Source of the DNA: Effusibacillus lacus
Lineage (GTDB): Bacteria; Bacillota; Bacilli; Tumebacillales; Effusibacillaceae
DNA: 64,000 bases
Reading direction: 5' to 3'
Assembly: GCF_002335525.1 (NCBI RefSeq)
Contig: NZ_BDUF01000011.1
Location: 1-64,000, forward strand
Below the pieces are notes generated by a model. That model saw nothing but the letters and a program-made list of their open reading frames with translations. It did not search any database and was not told the DNA's origin. The position numbers were made by a program, and so were the translations under genes. Numbering within the stretch: position 1 is the first letter of the stretch; each line of letters opens with the position of its first letter. This document shows, piece by piece, positions 18,399 through 28,238 of this stretch.

Positions 18399-18863
18399 TT
18401 AACCGGGGTTGCTTTCAGATCGCAGGTAGGCGGTTCGATAATACCGGAAGATCGCGGCCATCGACAGGAAGATAAGAATATCGGCAGCCAGCGACAACCA
18501 GAGGTTCCACCATTGGTGGTGCTCCATATGGCCTGTCTTCAGCGTGATCCATTCAAAACATATGGCGAAACCTGTCCATATCAGGGTTCGCTTCAAGATG
18601 TCTCCCCATGTCTCGGGCAGGTTTTGCGCAAATAGATACGCCACAACCGGGTATACACTATAGTCAAGCAGCAAAGGGATAGTATAGATCGGTTCAGGCA
18701 ATCCTTCATAATCCCACAGTTTATAATGCACCATGATCAGGTCGGTGAGCAAACCCAGGAACATTGTGAAAACGACTGCACCAAACATCTCCCGAAGTCG
18801 TGTTTTGTCCGCTTTAAGATACCACCATATCCAGGAAACGAAAAACACCGCAATATAGTACAT
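18399..18863 (-). CDS. CBO0543-type membrane protein (copy 1)
   Basis: A 154-residue protein with about five hydrophobic segments. The pattern (WYLKADKTRLREM, FLGLLTDLIMVHYKLWDY, IPLLLDYSVYPVVAYLF) matches the CBO0543 family of small membrane proteins common in spore-forming Bacillota. Two paralogues follow at 18901 and 19307. Their role is unknown; they may be membrane components active in sporulation, but nothing in the sequence proves this. Confidence 0.75.
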   Translation of the reverse strand: MYYIAVFFVSWIWWYLKADKTRLREMFGAVVFTMFLGLLTDLIMVHYKLWDYEGLPEPIYTIPLLLDYSVYPVVAYLFAQNLPETWGDILKRTLIWTGFAICFEWITLKTGHMEHHQWWNLWLSLAADILIFLSMAAIFRYYRTAYLRSESNPG

Positions 18864-18900
18864 GCTTTCACCCTAATAAACCAATGATGGAGGTCATTCC

Positions 18901-19338
18901 ATGGCAATCTTTCTGTTCGAAGCCGCAGCCATTCTGCTGTTTGCCAAGTTGGCCGAATTGCGTTTGCTGAAAAGGTTGGTGCCCTTATTGCTGCTTGCCA
19001 TATTTATAAGATTCTTCGAACACTTTCTGCTTGTGGACTGGTTTCATCTATGGAAAATTCACGGTCCCAAATGGATGGAGATCTGGCTCCCGATAACCGC
19101 AGACCTCACCATTTGGCCGATCACATGCTATCTGTTCATCCAATTTCTGCCTGAGAAAGGTCGGCTATGGTATTGCGGACTCTGGGCAGGCATCATGCTG
19201 GTTTACCTCTGGACTCTGAAATGGTCGGGAGTATTCTCAATGCAATACGGATGGGCTATGGGTATCTCAAGTGTAGTAGTGTTCCTGTATTTTGTCCTGC
19301 TCCTCGTCACATGGCGTTGGTTGCGGAATACCGCCTGA
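18901..19338 (+). CDS. CBO0543-type membrane protein (copy 2)
   Basis: A 145-residue, roughly five-helix membrane protein related to its neighbours (HLWKIHGPKWMEIWLPITADLTIWPITCYLF). It is divergent from copy 1 and convergent with copy 3, and its last 32 nt overlap the end of copy 3 on the opposite strand, so both C-termini are encoded by the same DNA. Confidence 0.7.
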   Translation: MAIFLFEAAAILLFAKLAELRLLKRLVPLLLLAIFIRFFEHFLLVDWFHLWKIHGPKWMEIWLPITADLTIWPITCYLFIQFLPEKGRLWYCGLWAGIMLVYLWTLKWSGVFSMQYGWAMGISSVVVFLYFVLLLVTWRWLRNTA

Positions 19339-19777
19339 TAAGGGCCATGATTCCCCGAATCAGCAAGAAGGTCAGAACCAGCAACAGGAAGGTGAGATAC
19401 CAGTCCCACCGGTGATATTTGATCAACTGAGTATGCTTCTCGAACCAGACTTCCAGGACGGTTATCGGTGCGCTGTACAGCACTGCTTGCGCCAGAATGC
19501 CTCCCAGGTTTGAACGATAGGAGGTCAAGTTGTAATAAACACACGCAATTGGAAATACCAAAAAATCAAATACCACACTGGTCTGAAACGCATGGGGAAA
19601 CAGCCGGGCGGGATACTCCAGCCATCCGGCAGCCACTACAAAAACTCCAACAAAAGTAGACAGGGCAGCCGTCATGAAATATACCAGCAGCCAATCCTTG
19701 AGGGGGTGTTTTTGCAATAAAAATGGGAAGGACACTGCGCACAAACCCACAAAAGTCCAAAGAATCATCCATTCCAT
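19307..19777 (-). CDS. CBO0543-type membrane protein (copy 3)
   Basis: A 156-residue multi-pass membrane protein (AGWLEYPARLFPHAFQTSVVFDFLVFPIACVYYN, split here for family match at the VxxDFLVFP helix). The gene end overlaps copy 2. Family membership as for the neighbours; function unknown. Confidence 0.7.
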   Translation of the reverse strand: MEWMILWTFVGLCAVSFPFLLQKHPLKDWLLVYFMTAALSTFVGVFVVAAGWLEYPARLFPHAFQTSVVFDFLVFPIACVYYNLTSYRSNLGGILAQAVLYSAPITVLEVWFEKHTQLIKYHRWDWYLTFLLLVLTFLLIRGIMALIRRYSATNAM

Positions 19778-19825
19778 TCGCGCACCTCAAGCGTATTTGT
19801 TCCTTTCGATAATAAAATTCCCATA

Positions 19826-19866
19826 AAAAAGGAAGGAGAAGACTCCATAGCCTTATCCTTCCTTGT
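19826..19866 (-). terminator. terminator of pgi
   Basis: On the minus strand AAGGAAGGA ... TCCTTCCTTTTTTATG follows the pgi stop directly. Confidence 0.75.
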
Positions 19867-19877
19867 TCTTCTCTGTC

Positions 19878-21236
19878 TTAGTCGCGCAGCCGGCTTTCCA
19901 GTTCGGCCTTCTCTTTTTCGAACCCCGGTTTTCCCAACAGTGCAAACATATTTTTCTTATAGGCTTCCACACCCGGTTGATCAAAGGGATTGACCCCCAG
20001 CAGGTATCCGCTGATGCCACACGCTTTTTCAAAGAAATAGACCAGGTTCCCGAAGGTGTAGGGGGAGATCTCCGGCAGACGAACGACAAGATTCGGTACT
20101 CCTCCATCCGTATGCGCCAACAGGGTTCCTTCAAATGCCTTTTTATTCACAAAATCCATGGTCTTGCCTGCCAGGAAGTTCAAGCCGTCTGCATCGGCGG
20201 GGTCAACACCAATCGTAATGTCTTCGGCGGGCTTCTCCACCTGAAGCACCGTTTCAAACAAATGTCTTCTGCCTTCTTGTATGTATTGGCCCATGGAATG
20301 CAGGTCGGTCGAAAAGTCGACAGAGGCCGGAAAGATTCCCTTGTGATCCTTTCCTTCACTTTCTCCGTACAATTGCTTCCACCATTCGGATATGTAATGC
20401 AGGGACGGCTCGTAGTTCACAAGCAGTTCCACCGTTTTTCCCTTGTTGTACAATGCGTTGCGGATGGCTGCATATTGATAGGACGGGTTCCGGTTCAGAT
20501 CGGGAGCGGAGTATGCCTTATAGGAATCGGCCGCTCCCTGCATCATGGCTTCTATGTCGATGCCTGCTGCAGCAATCGGCAACAATCCGACAGCTGTGAG
20601 CACCGAATAACGCCCACCGACATCGTCCGGGATTACAAAGGTTGTATATCCTTCCTCTTCGGCCAGTTTTCGCAAGGCTCCTTTGGAACGGTCGGTGGTT
20701 GCATAGATCCGTTGCCGGGCCTCTTCTTTGCCGAATTTTTTTTCAAGGAAATCGCGGAATATCCGGAACGCGATGGCGGGTTCCGTTGTGGTTCCCGACT
20801 TGGAGATCACGTTCACCGAAACCCGTTTGTCTTCGAGCAGTTCCAGCAGCTGTTTATGATAGGCGGGACTCATGTTCTGACCGGCAAAGTAGATCTCCGG
20901 TGCGGTTCGCTTCCCTTTGGGCAGCAGGTTGTGGAATGAATGGGTCAGCATTTCAATGGCTGCCCGTGCCCCAAGATAGGAACCGCCGATGCCAATAACG
21001 ACGAGAGCATCCGAATCCTCCCGGATTTTCCCGGCTGCCTGTTGAATCCGGGCAAACTCCTCTTTGTCGTAGGCGACCGGCAAGTCCACCCAACCTGCAT
21101 AATCATTGCCCGGACCCTTTTTCTGATGCAGCAAATTGTGTGCAACTTCTACGGCCGGTGCCAAATAATCGATCTCATGTTGACCTGAAAATGCCAGTGC
21201 TTTGGAGTAGTCAAACTGAAGCAGACTCTTGTTCAT
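19878..21236 (-). CDS. pgi: glucose-6-phosphate isomerase
   Basis: A 452-residue phosphoglucose isomerase interconverting glucose-6-phosphate and fructose-6-phosphate in the cytoplasm. Motifs seen are [15 protein letters not shown] (phosphate-binding), [15 protein letters not shown] (sugar-phosphate loop), the PGI signature region around [15 protein letters not shown] and the C-terminal [14 protein letters not shown] with the catalytic Lys. The length is typical of Bacillota. Start ATG 21236 follows AGGAGG. Its place near the glucan cluster is metabolically fitting, but it is transcribed alone. Confidence 0.97.
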   Translation of the reverse strand: MNKSLLQFDYSKALAFSGQHEIDYLAPAVEVAHNLLHQKKGPGNDYAGWVDLPVAYDKEEFARIQQAAGKIREDSDALVVIGIGGSYLGARAAIEMLTHSFHNLLPKGKRTAPEIYFAGQNMSPAYHKQLLELLEDKRVSVNVISKSGTTTEPAIAFRIFRDFLEKKFGKEEARQRIYATTDRSKGALRKLAEEEGYTTFVIPDDVGGRYSVLTAVGLLPIAAAGIDIEAMMQGAADSYKAYSAPDLNRNPSYQYAAIRNALYNKGKTVELLVNYEPSLHYISEWWKQLYGESEGKDHKGIFPASVDFSTDLHSMGQYIQEGRRHLFETVLQVEKPAEDITIGVDPADADGLNFLAGKTMDFVNKKAFEGTLLAHTDGGVPNLVVRLPEISPYTFGNLVYFFEKACGISGYLLGVNPFDQPGVEAYKKNMFALLGKPGFEKEKAELESRLRD

Positions 21237-21361
21237 AAGCAACCTCCTGATCCAATTCCATCCAATGTCGATCTTCTAAAATTCTATAGAATTTGCCCCG
21301 GGCAAGCAAACTTTTTTACATTTTTTTAAAGAATCCATCGTGTCGCAATCTAACGGGTACA

Positions 21362-21370
21362 TGATATAAT
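21362..21370 (+). promoter_or_regulatory. extended -10 promoter
   Basis: TG-A-TATAAT forms an extended -10 element 40 bp before the TTG start at 21410; no good -35 is present. Confidence 0.5.
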
Positions 21371-21409
21371 GACTGAGATTTAACAATTAATTCATAGGGG
21401 CGTTTTTCC

Positions 21410-22861
21410 TTGTTATCTCGCATCTTGGCAGTTCTCATTATTATCACTCTGTTTGTGCCGGTGACTGTCTTCAAGATCCACCGGACAAAGGCCGTCTTCT
21501 CGGCTTATGCAGAAGAAGGGGTTACATCCTCCCTGGAATTGGATCACACTTCCGTCGAAGATGATCAGGAGGGCACCGGATTTGACCGGATCCTTCGCCC
21601 GAAGTTCGAGGTACCTTTGCCATCGCCTGACCGTGTGCGGGATCTCCGGAAGTTTCCCTATCCATACGGCGCCATGTTTGCGTTTGCCAGCGACATCGAT
21701 GACACAACACCCCGTGAATTTGCGATCTACCATCGCTTTCTGAACACGAGGGAGATGACGCCTGCAGGACCCGGGTTGGGATTGGATGTTGGGGATACGA
21801 TGTGGGTGTACATGGGAAATGACAGCCGGCACAAGGTAGATGTCAACGGAGAAACTGTAGATGCCGTCATTACGTTAAACAAGCTTACAGACCCGAATGC
21901 GTTTAACAAGCCTGAGTTACTGAAGCATTACTTTGATGCGGGTTGGATTGACGGAATGCATACTTTCGGTGATTTTTCCCGGAAGAACAGAGAAGATGTG
22001 GTTTTCTCCAGGGAATTGGCAATTGCCGCATGGGAGAATCTTAACAAAGTGGGTATCCGCCCTCATTATTGGATCAACCATGGAAACGAGGGGAACAGGC
22101 AAAATTTTGGTGCGCACAACCCGCTGAACTTTCTGCGTTATCAAGCGGGTGACGATCCAAAATCCCCTTATTACCATACGGATCTCACCATCAAAAATGG
22201 AGTGCGCTTCGTATGGAACTCAGTTGGGGAGGACAAGTTCGGGCAGGACAACCCCATTTTCCCCATTCAGTTGAGGGACGGTCAGAAAATATGGGGGTTT
22301 CACAGATACACGCACGAAGTTATCAAAGGGCAGATTGAGTGGGCCTGGAGTCCGGATGACGGGGACATCGGCAAATATTTGACGAAGGAACGCCTGGACC
22401 AATTGGTTGCAAAAAACCAGTATTGCATTTATGCACAGCACTTTGGCGGCTCCAATACTCCCTTTCCATTTTACTGGTATTCGGATGTGGAAGCGCTCCG
22501 CAGATTGGCGGACTACCATTACAAAGGCAAGATCCTGGTGGCACGCACTTCCCGTCTGCTGAATTATAGTGTGGCCCAGCAGTTTGTTGAATACAAGATG
22601 ACAAAGAAAAACGGCAAGACCATCATCCATGTCAAATCCATTCAGGACCCGCTGTTCGGAAGACAGGAAATTACCATAGATCAGGTGCGGGGGCTTACCT
22701 TTTATGTGGATGATCCAAGCAAAGCTGTTATTGTGATGAACCGCAAACCGGTTCCAAAGAAAGAAATCCAAGTGAATCCGCAGGATGAAACGGGTCGCCC
22801 CAGCATCGGGATCAAGTGGTTTGAGCCGGATACAAAGGATTACTCCCAAACCGCACCTTGA
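21410..22861 (+). CDS. exported or membrane-anchored protein, deacetylase-like fold
   Basis: A 483-residue protein that starts at TTG 21410 (AGGGGCG site) with one hydrophobic N-terminal segment (RILAVLIIITLFVPVTVF), so it is secreted or anchored. The middle contains FASDIDDTTPREF, a Gly-rich stretch, GMHTFGDFS and HYWINHGNEGN; Asp/His placements on alternating strands recall polysaccharide-deacetylase-like barrels, but the canonical NodB motifs are not certain. Such an enzyme could act on cell-surface glycans. Confident only that this is a real exported protein. Confidence 0.7.
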   Translation: MLSRILAVLIIITLFVPVTVFKIHRTKAVFSAYAEEGVTSSLELDHTSVEDDQEGTGFDRILRPKFEVPLPSPDRVRDLRKFPYPYGAMFAFASDIDDTTPREFAIYHRFLNTREMTPAGPGLGLDVGDTMWVYMGNDSRHKVDVNGETVDAVITLNKLTDPNAFNKPELLKHYFDAGWIDGMHTFGDFSRKNREDVVFSRELAIAAWENLNKVGIRPHYWINHGNEGNRQNFGAHNPLNFLRYQAGDDPKSPYYHTDLTIKNGVRFVWNSVGEDKFGQDNPIFPIQLRDGQKIWGFHRYTHEVIKGQIEWAWSPDDGDIGKYLTKERLDQLVAKNQYCIYAQHFGGSNTPFPFYWYSDVEALRRLADYHYKGKILVARTSRLLNYSVAQQFVEYKMTKKNGKTIIHVKSIQDPLFGRQEITIDQVRGLTFYVDDPSKAVIVMNRKPVPKKEIQVNPQDETGRPSIGIKWFEPDTKDYSQTAP

Positions 22862-22925
22862 CAAACACCTCCAAGACCGGGCGAGATAATCGCGGGTTGC
22901 GGGAAAGAAAGGAACTCTTGCAGAA

Positions 22926-22972
22926 AAAAAGGCCATGCCCGTTTTTTTCGGGAATGGCCTTTACTTTTTGGT
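22926..22972. terminator. bidirectional terminator
   Basis: AAAGGCCAT-CCCG ... CGGG-ATGGCCTTT hairpin with A and T tracts on both sides, between converging genes. Confidence 0.8.
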
Positions 22973-23266
22973 TCCTTGCCGTGTTTGGGTGCGAGCGGGT
23001 ACCGGATATAGGGGAGGAACTGGCATTCTGGGGCTCCCTGGGTACGGTCCGTAACCCATCCGGTTCCAATAGGCAGAATCAATCGGTGCCGGGTATTGGG
23101 GTGGAATGTAGACCGGAATGTATTGGGCAGTTGGCTGCTGTTGTTTTTGCTTTTCCATGTAGGTTTTAAGCCCTTTGCTTGCCATGCCGTAAATTTCCAG
23201 CAAATCTTTGTTCTGCAGAAGGTTGAATGTATGGCCCCCCATTTTGACGATGGTGGAAAATTTCAC
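22961..23266 (-). CDS. proline-rich hypothetical protein
   Basis: A 101-residue protein with GTG start at 23266 (GGGAGG site). The first 40 residues are a folded-looking helix pair (MGGHTFNLLQNKDLLEIYGMASKG); the rest is Pro/Tyr-rich and low-complexity (YIPVYIPPQYPAP, PYPGSPRMPVPP). Similar Pro/Tyr tails occur in small spore-associated proteins; no specific family is recognised. Its 3' end overlaps the bidirectional terminator. Confidence 0.6.
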   Translation of the reverse strand: MKFSTIVKMGGHTFNLLQNKDLLEIYGMASKGLKTYMEKQKQQQPTAQYIPVYIPPQYPAPIDSAYWNRMGYGPYPGSPRMPVPPLYPVPARTQTRQGTKK

Positions 23267-23333
23267 AGTCCGAACCTCCCTGTATCAAGTTTAGTACATT
23301 CTATAGGGAAGGCGGCAAAAATGTCACGGCGCT

Positions 23334-23726
23334 CTAAAAGAGTCGTGCCAACTCCTCAGGCACCGGCCGGCTTTTTCGCGTATTCGAATCGATTGTCACC
23401 ACTGTCACAGCCGCATCGGCAGCCAGTTCTCCGCTGTCCTTCTTGCAGATCTCCTGTTGAAGCACAAAACTTGTCCGCCCCAACTTTTCCGGTCGGGTCT
23501 TGATCAGGAGCACTTCTCCCTGCCGGCATTCCTTCCGGTAGTTGATATTGATGTTGACCGTGACGGTTTGCACTCCCATCTCCAGCAGATGTTCATACTG
23601 CAGGTTGTTTTGGTCAAACCACTCTTCCCGTCCCCATTCCAGGTACTCCAGATATTTGGCATTGTTCACGTGCCCGTTCACATCAATTTCGGTTGAACGA
23701 ACAATGATTTCAAGTGTTGCCTCCAT
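23334..23726 (-). CDS. acyl-CoA thioesterase, 4HBT/YbgC hotdog type
   Basis: A 130-residue single hotdog domain. The motif VNGHVNNAKYLEYLEWGREEW contains the D/N-x-x-G-H-V-N-N catalytic segment (broken here only by a preceding Asp), and VNININYRKECRQGEVLLIKT follows as the central helix-strand region. Members hydrolyse short- to medium-chain acyl-CoA or acyl-ACP thioesters in the cytoplasm. Substrate unknown. Confidence 0.85.
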   Translation of the reverse strand: MEATLEIIVRSTEIDVNGHVNNAKYLEYLEWGREEWFDQNNLQYEHLLEMGVQTVTVNININYRKECRQGEVLLIKTRPEKLGRTSFVLQQEICKKDSGELAADAAVTVVTIDSNTRKSRPVPEELARLF

Positions 23727-23950
23727 AGCGGCCTCCAGAAAGTTTTCCTCTATTGTAGCACAGGGTGCCGGGAAAAGGGCGGCAAAAAGGCCGATCCGGA
23801 CTTTATCAAACAGAACAAGTTCCTGTCTGATGTATTACCCCAATGGGGACGGCAAGATTCATGAATACGCGATGCTGCCCAACGGGGAAGTCAGGGAATC
23901 AGTTCGTCAGTAACAATCTGCAACTAATCAGGAAAGGCCGATGACCCGGT

Positions 23951-23977
23951 GCCGTTCCATAATGGGACGGCTTTTTT
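23951..23977 (+). terminator. terminator upstream of the DegV gene
   Basis: GCCGTTCC-ataat-GGGACGGC hairpin then TTTTTT. The 150 bp before it contain only a degenerate 27-codon frame (MYYPNGDGKIHEYAM) without a ribosome binding site. Confidence 0.75.
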
Positions 23978-24069
23978 GCGCATCTTGACAAATAAGATTT
24001 TCGCTTGCACATATAGGTTTTTTTCGCAATAATTAGTTGAATTCATTTGAATCTTAGGGGCGAATTCAT

Positions 24070-24903
24070 TTGACAAAAATCGCTTGGATAACAGACAGCA
24101 CTTCCGGTTTTACGCCGGAACAAGCAGCGGAGCACAACATTCATCTTATCCCCCTGTATGTGGTATTTGACAATGAAAGCTTTCGTGACGGGATGGAGAT
24201 CACCAACGAAGAGTTTTATGCAAGAATTGACAGAGGGGAGTTGCCCAAGACCTCACAGCCGTCAGTCGGTGATTTTGCTGAACTTTATAAGCGGATAATG
24301 GACGAAGGCTACAAGAAAGGAATTGCCGTTCTTATTTCAGCCAACCTCAGCGGTACCTTGGAGACTGCCAGGATGGCGGCCGAAATGGTCGGATTTGATT
24401 TGGCGGTGATTGACTCGAAGATTACTTCCTTTCCGCTTGCCCAGATGGTTCTTGATGGACAGAGAATGGAACGGGAAGGGAAAGATTTTGCTGAAATCGT
24501 AGAGTTTCTGCAGACTTATCCGGAAAGATTCAGCGCGTATATTATTTTGGACAATCTGGAGTTTGTGCATCGCGGGGGCCGGATGAATGCGGCGCAATTC
24601 CTCTTGGGCAATCTGCTGCAGATCAAGCCGATTCTGCACCTTCCCGATGGCAGGGCAGTGGTGTTTGAAAAGGTGCGAAGTTTCAAAAAGGCCAAAAGCC
24701 GAATCTTTGAATTGTTGTCCGAATACCGTTCCCAGGATCTTCGGATCTGTGTGATACATACGAATGTGTGGGAACAAGCCAACGAGTGGAAGAAAGAACT
24801 TCAGGAGATGTATTCGAACCTTAAAGTGTCCGTCCAGGAACTGGGCTCCGCCATCGCGGTGCACGCGGGGCCCGGATCGATCGGGCTTGCCTGGATCAGA
24901 TAA
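24070..24903 (+). CDS. DegV-family fatty-acid-binding protein
   Basis: A 277-residue DegV/FakB-type protein: the ITDSTSGFTPEQA start, LPKTSQPSVGDF, LISANLSGTLETA and the VIDSKITSFPLAQMV and HRGGRMNAAQFLLGNLLQIKPIL segments (each is a hallmark of the two-domain fatty-acid-binding fold). Homologues bind acyl chains and present them to fatty acid kinase; no FakA gene is adjacent. The start is TTG 24070 behind TAGGGGCG, the same unusual start arrangement as in the gene at 21410. Confidence 0.88.
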   Translation: MTKIAWITDSTSGFTPEQAAEHNIHLIPLYVVFDNESFRDGMEITNEEFYARIDRGELPKTSQPSVGDFAELYKRIMDEGYKKGIAVLISANLSGTLETARMAAEMVGFDLAVIDSKITSFPLAQMVLDGQRMEREGKDFAEIVEFLQTYPERFSAYIILDNLEFVHRGGRMNAAQFLLGNLLQIKPILHLPDGRAVVFEKVRSFKKAKSRIFELLSEYRSQDLRICVIHTNVWEQANEWKKELQEMYSNLKVSVQELGSAIAVHAGPGSIGLAWIR

Positions 24904-25173
24904 GCAAAGTGGCCTTCCCAAAAGCATAACGGGTTCCGTTTTAAGGTAGAAAGACACTAAAAGACATATGAAATGGCGTGTAAACTGACATAAGTTTTGA
25001 CGCCATTTTCTTGTTTTATCAAGGATTATGCCAATTTAAACAACAAAATTGGATTTAAATTGACATAGGATTTATTGATGGAATAAATTTATGGAAAGAA
25101 ATGACCATGAATTTACTTGTCAACTATGAAGGGCATTATTAATACCATTAAGGAAGAAAAGGTGAGGTTAGAT

Positions 25174-25502
25174 ATGACGCAAGATTTTTATTGTGAGGAA
25201 GTTCTTAGTGGAAAAACCCCTGTTCAGAAAGTTTTTGAGACTGATAATGTTCTCACATATTATCATATCCGCCCATTATGAAGTCCATATTGTTGTAATT
25301 CTGAAAAGACACGTTTTATCTCTTCTTACATTAGAGGAAAGTGATACAGACCTACTTATTGAGTTGATTGACGTTGTAAAAAAGGTTGCATCCCAACTCG
25401 TATCAAAGTACGGAGCGTGTAGAGTAATGACTAATCTTGGAGAGTATCAAGACTCTAAGCATTTACATTGGCACGTTTTTTGGTAAACGTATAAGAGACT
25501 AA
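25174..25502 (+). pseudogene. HIT-family protein gene with two frameshifts
   Basis: The ATG at 25174 behind AGGTGAGG opens a histidine-triad (HIT) protein frame (MTQDFYCEEVLSGKTPVQKVFE, split by a family-typical DNVLTYYHIRP), but a stop follows at 25279. Homology continues in the +1 frame (HYEVHIVVI.KRHVLSLLTLEE) and ends at HLHWHVF. One T fewer in the T6 run at about 25477 would extend it to GKRIRD, the usual C-terminus after the H-x-H-x-H motif. Thus two indels at short homopolymers break the frame. HIT proteins are nucleotide hydrolases or transferases; this copy is probably dead unless the base calls are wrong. Confidence 0.7.
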
Positions 25503-25520
25503 TTCATTTCAAGACAACAA

Positions 25521-25550
25521 AAACTCTTGGCGAATACCAAGAGTTTTTTA
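25521..25550 (+). terminator. terminator of the HIT gene
   Basis: AACTCTTGG-cgaata-CCAAGAGTT hairpin followed by TTTTT. Confidence 0.8.
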
Positions 25551-25650
25551 TATTGATCTTTACAAAATAAATATGCTGCTCCAAACGGAACATGTTACCA
25601 AAAATATGAGGGTCTCTTTGTACTTTGGGCAGATCCTCTGTGTGCAGAAA

Positions 25651-25832
25651 AAGGGATTTTCAAGTACTTATTTCTGGTTTTTAGCGGATTATCATTGAAT
25701 TAGGGATTCCCGAGTGCTTATTCTGGGAGTTTTGAGGGGAAAGGGTTGAAAGAAGGTCAAATAAATCCCTTAAAACCCCTTATCTTAAAAATCGAGGGCC
25801 AAATACAGATAATAAGTCCCTGAAAATCTCTA
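25651..25832. repeat. MITE-like repeats with GGGATTTTC...ACTTATT core
   Basis: Three related copies of about 26 bp are present: 25651-25676 and 25701-25726 direct, 25806-25832 inverted. All share AGGGATT..C.AGT.CTTATT.CTG. A further weak copy lies around 25760. The rest of this 290-bp stretch has no gene. Confidence 0.5.
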
Positions 25833-25844
25833 AATTGAGTCGCT

Positions 25845-26103
25845 GTGCCGCTGATTGCAAGCCAGCCGCTGCCCTAACGGCACCCTGTGCCGCTATTGCA
25901 AGCCAGCCGCTGCCCTAACGGCACCCTGTGCCGCTATTGCAAACCAGCTGCTGCCTTAACGGCACCCTGTGCCGCTATTGCAAGCCAACTGCTGCCTTAA
26001 CGGCACCCTGTACCGCTATTGTAAGCCAGCTGCTGCCTTAACGGCACTCTGTGCCGCTATTGTAAGCCAGCTGCTGCCTTAACGGCACTCTGTGCCGCTA
26101 ATT
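25845..26103. repeat. 41-bp tandem repeat array A
   Basis: Six full units plus a partial one, period 41 bp (42 for the first). Each unit contains the palindrome CGGCAC-cct-GTGCCG and the segment GCTATTGCAAGCCAGC. Units differ by a few substitutions, so the array is not recent in all parts. A second array of the same family is at 40543-40745. Confidence 0.9.
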
Positions 26104-26134
26104 CGTTCCGGTTGGCCTGACGAGAATAGTTGGT

Positions 26135-26722
26135 CTAAGCCAGCCGTTCTTCATAAGCCCGAATCTTGTCCTCATACTGCAGAGTAATCCCGATGTCGTC
26201 CAGTCCTTTCAGAAGCAGTTCGCGACGATACGGGTCCACTTCGAAGGAAGACTGAAAGCCTTGATTGTCGCTTACAGTTTGCTGCTCCAGATCGATTGTC
26301 AACTGGTAACCCTCGATTTCCGCCGTTCGGGCGAACAGGGCATCAACGTCCGATTGGGGCAAACGGATGGGCAGGATCCCGTTTTTGAAACAGTTGTTGT
26401 AGAAGATGTCGGCAAAGGATGGCGCGATAATGGCACGGAACCCATAATCGAGCAGGGACCACGGAGCATGTTCCCGCGATGATCCGCAGCCGAAATTCTG
26501 TTGGGCAAGCAGAATGGAGGCTCCCCGGTATCTCGGCCGGTTCAGTTCGAAGTCTTCCCGCACCTGTCCCTGTTCGTCAAAGCGCCAGTCATAGAAAAGA
26601 AATTGCCCGAAACCGGTCCGTTCGATTCGTTTCAAAAATTGCTTGGGAATGATGGCGTCCGTATCCACGTTTACTCTGTCCAGCGGTGCTACAATGCCAG
26701 TGTGTCTCACAAAAGGTTGCAT
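26135..26722 (-). CDS. leuD: 3-isopropylmalate dehydratase small subunit
   Basis: A 195-residue LeuD that joins LeuC to form isopropylmalate isomerase (leucine pathway, 2- to 3-isopropylmalate). Motifs seen are [17 protein letters not shown] and [18 protein letters not shown], the substrate-recognition loop. The open frame runs further upstream, but ATG 26722 has GGAGGG and lies 13 nt after the leuC stop. leuA and leuB are not in this window. Confidence 0.95.
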   Translation of the reverse strand: MQPFVRHTGIVAPLDRVNVDTDAIIPKQFLKRIERTGFGQFLFYDWRFDEQGQVREDFELNRPRYRGASILLAQQNFGCGSSREHAPWSLLDYGFRAIIAPSFADIFYNNCFKNGILPIRLPQSDVDALFARTAEIEGYQLTIDLEQQTVSDNQGFQSSFEVDPYRRELLLKGLDDIGITLQYEDKIRAYEERLA

Positions 26723-26735
26723 GAGTCTCCCTCCT

Positions 26736-28142
26736 TTATTCCCAGTTCCGTATGTCGACAAAGTGTCCCGCAATGGCAGCTGCAGCGGCCATCGGCGGGG
26801 AGACGAGATGGGTGCGTCCGCCCCGGCCCTGACGGCCTTCAAAATTCCGGTTGGAAGTGGACGCACACCGCTCACCCGGCTGCAGAACATCGGGGTTCAT
26901 GGCCAGACACATGCTGCATCCCGGTTCTCTCCATTCAAACCCCGCATCCTTGAAAATTTGATCCAGTCCTTCCCGTTCCGCCTGCTGCTTAACACGGTAC
27001 GAACCCGGCACTACCATGGCATTGACATGGCTTGCCACTTTCTTTCCTTTCACCACCTGAGCCGCCACTCTCAAATCTTCAATCCGGCTGTTGGTGCAGG
27101 AACCGATAAATACCCGGTCAATCCGGATTTCACTGATGGGGGTTCCCGGTGTGAGTCCCATATAGGCCAATGCGGCCTCTGCCGCCTTTCGTTCAGCGAG
27201 AGTTGCAAAATCCTCCGGAGCAGGCACTCGCGCGGTAATATCGGCTCCCATGCCCGGACTGGTTCCCCATGTTACTTGAGGCACCAAACTGGCTGCGTCA
27301 AACTCCACAACCTTGTCGTAGACGGCTCCCTCATCCGTTCTTAACTGGTACCATCTCTTGACCGCATCCTCAAACGCATCCCCTTGAGGGGCGTATTGGC
27401 GTCCCCGCAGGTAGGAGTAGGTGGTCTCATCAGGAGCTATCAGTCCGGCACGGGCACCCGCTTCAATTGACATATTGCAGACAGTCATGCGTTCTTCCAT
27501 GGACATCTCCCGCACTGCTTCACCCGTATATTCGATTACATACCCCGTGCCGAAATCAGTGCCGAATTTGGCAATAATCCCAAGAATCAAATCCTTTGCC
27601 GTGACACCGAAAGGCAGTTTTCCATTCACTCGCACTTCCATGGTTTTGGGTTTTGACTGGGACAGACACTGGGTGGCCAATACATGCTCCACTTCGCTGG
27701 TGCCGATCCCGAACGCCAGCGCGCCAAAGGCGCCGTGGGTGGAGGTGTGGCTGTCTCCGCAGACAATGGTCATGCCGGGGTGTGTCAGCCCGAGTTCCGG
27801 TCCGATTACATGTACGATTCCTTGATCGGGGCTGTGCAAATCGGCCAGGCGGATGCCGAACTCTTCACAGTTGCGGGCAAGGGTCTCCATTTGCTGTTTG
27901 GATATGGGATCTTCAATCGGCAACCTCCGGTCGGTGGTTGGAACGTTGTGGTCCATTACGGCAAATGTCCGCTCCGGGCGGCGCACCTTCCGGCCGGCCA
28001 TGCGAAGACCGTCAAAGGCCTGCGGTGATGTAACTTCATGAACCAGATGCAAATCGATATAGAGAATGCTGGGCTTCCCTTCTTCTGCATGAATCACGTG
28101 CGCATCCCAAATCTTCTCGAACAACGTGCGCGGGTGGGCCAT
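26736..28142 (-). CDS. leuC: 3-isopropylmalate dehydratase large subunit
   Basis: A 468-residue aconitase-superfamily enzyme binding a [4Fe-4S] cluster. Cluster cysteines lie in [13 protein letters not shown] and [13 protein letters not shown]; the N-terminal family motif is [12 protein letters not shown] and the [19 protein letters not shown] segment binds substrate. It heads a leuCD transcript from a start at 28142 behind AAAGGGGG. The divergent gene at 28296 encodes an EamA exporter, and an inverted repeat lies in the shared promoter region. Confidence 0.96.
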   Translation of the reverse strand: MAHPRTLFEKIWDAHVIHAEEGKPSILYIDLHLVHEVTSPQAFDGLRMAGRKVRRPERTFAVMDHNVPTTDRRLPIEDPISKQQMETLARNCEEFGIRLADLHSPDQGIVHVIGPELGLTHPGMTIVCGDSHTSTHGAFGALAFGIGTSEVEHVLATQCLSQSKPKTMEVRVNGKLPFGVTAKDLILGIIAKFGTDFGTGYVIEYTGEAVREMSMEERMTVCNMSIEAGARAGLIAPDETTYSYLRGRQYAPQGDAFEDAVKRWYQLRTDEGAVYDKVVEFDAASLVPQVTWGTSPGMGADITARVPAPEDFATLAERKAAEAALAYMGLTPGTPISEIRIDRVFIGSCTNSRIEDLRVAAQVVKGKKVASHVNAMVVPGSYRVKQQAEREGLDQIFKDAGFEWREPGCSMCLAMNPDVLQPGERCASTSNRNFEGRQGRGGRTHLVSPPMAAAAAIAGHFVDIRNWE

Positions 28143-28238
28143 TTTGACGTTTCCCCCTTTAGTGTTTAAACTTGTGCTTTATTTAATCTTAGTATTGTTG
28201 TACCATGGAGTTATTGATAGGTCAAATATATAGTAAAT

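Noticed and set aside
19863-20939. Plus-strand open frame of about 358 codons antisense to pgi
   Set aside because: Fully overlaps pgi, which has all family motifs; the antisense translation is low in recognisable domains.
23821-23913. 27-codon frame before the DegV gene
   Set aside because: No ribosome binding site and no conserved pattern; probably a remnant.
25845-26103. CRISPR-like periodic array
   Set aside because: Units are contiguous 41-bp repeats without unique spacers and no cas genes are present.
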